Assembly (NCBI RefSeq): GCF_000482785.1
Contig: NZ_AXWS01000014.1
Span: 1 to 64,000, forward strand
DNA from: Derxia gummosa DSM 723
Lineage (GTDB): Bacteria > Pseudomonadota > Gammaproteobacteria > Burkholderiales > Burkholderiaceae_E
Direction: 5' to 3'
Length of the DNA stretch: 64,000 bases
A model generated the notes under the pieces. It saw only the letters and a list, made by a program, of their open reading frames with translations. It had not been told where the DNA came from and did no database searches. The position numbers and the translations under genes were made by a program. Numbering within the stretch: position 1 is the stretch's first letter; each line of letters starts with the position of its first letter. Positions 63,879-64,000 of this stretch are shown here, in pieces.

Positions 63879-64000
63879 ATGATCGAAGAACATTTCCCGT
63901 ATGCCGTCGGCGCCATCGTGTTCGCGCTCGCCGCGAACGGCATGTGGGTACCGGCCATCTTCGTGGGTGCGCTCGCGCTGATGGCCTCGCCGCTCATCTA
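63879..64000 (+). CDS. Small membrane protein, partial at window end
   Basis: The ATG at 63879 has CAGGGGG 8 bases upstream and opens a frame still open at the last base, 40 codons seen: MIEEHFPYAVGAIVFALAA, then NGMWVPAIFVGALALMASPL. Two hydrophobic stretches suggest membrane helices. The family cannot be named from this fragment. Confidence 0.6.
   Translation, partial: MIEEHFPYAVGAIVFALAANGMWVPAIFVGALALMASPLI

Overview
The window is GC-rich (host genes have strong G/C third positions) and its conserved gene order (gshA-gshB-EIIA-ptsH-ptsI, amtB-glnK-porin, ubiK-comM, metX-metW, phasin plus polyhydroxyalkanoate depolymerase) points to a betaproteobacterium, most likely Burkholderiales. The species cannot be named from the sequence. 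No rRNA, tRNA or CRISPR array was seen.

Layout: 1-1000 is non-coding with short tandem repeats. 1027-8383 is a polyamine uptake and catabolism block: potFGHI-type ABC transporter, an outer-membrane porin-like protein and an aldehyde dehydrogenase. 8395-12000 is a small foreign patch: an AT-rich AlbA_2-STAND NTPase-TPR gene, a candidate defence protein, then an IS5-family transposase. 12037-23302 holds VapBC, PaiB, PHA-granule genes, a PACE efflux pump, a regulatory-domain methyltransferase, a lipoprotein and metXW. 23314-33286 holds a PAS/GGDEF protein, the regulatory PTS, glutathione synthesis and the ammonium operon, the last with a clear sigma-54-type promoter. ubiK and the first part of comM follow.

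comM is split between its Walker A and Walker B motifs by a 17,633-bp Tn7-like transposon (34823-52455). It is flanked by the 5-bp duplication GCGGC, starts with TGT, ends with ACA, and has GCGACT-type boxes placed 20 bp in from both tips. Its transposition operon tnsA-tnsB-tniB-tniQ-(tniE-like) lies at the right end on the minus strand. This matches the organisation and target gene of the Tn6022/AbaR group of Acinetobacter. The cargo has an unrecognised 639-aa protein at the left end, layers of broken IS elements (one has cut a GNAT acetyltransferase gene), a RelB-YafQ toxin-antitoxin pair, and a module of Vsr endonuclease, a protein with two GHKL ATPase domains, a receiver-domain protein and a cytosine-5 DNA methyltransferase. 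This module is the best candidate for an under-described anti-phage or DNA-modification system here.

After the comM 3' part (52461-53117) the host chromosome resumes with an orphan HPt protein, purU, a beta-carbonic anhydrase, ychJ, a thioesterase, a metallo-beta-lactamase fold hydrolase, an SDR oxidoreductase, a DsbA-type protein, a SPOR-domain protein and argS. It ends with the first 40 codons of a small membrane protein that runs off the window.
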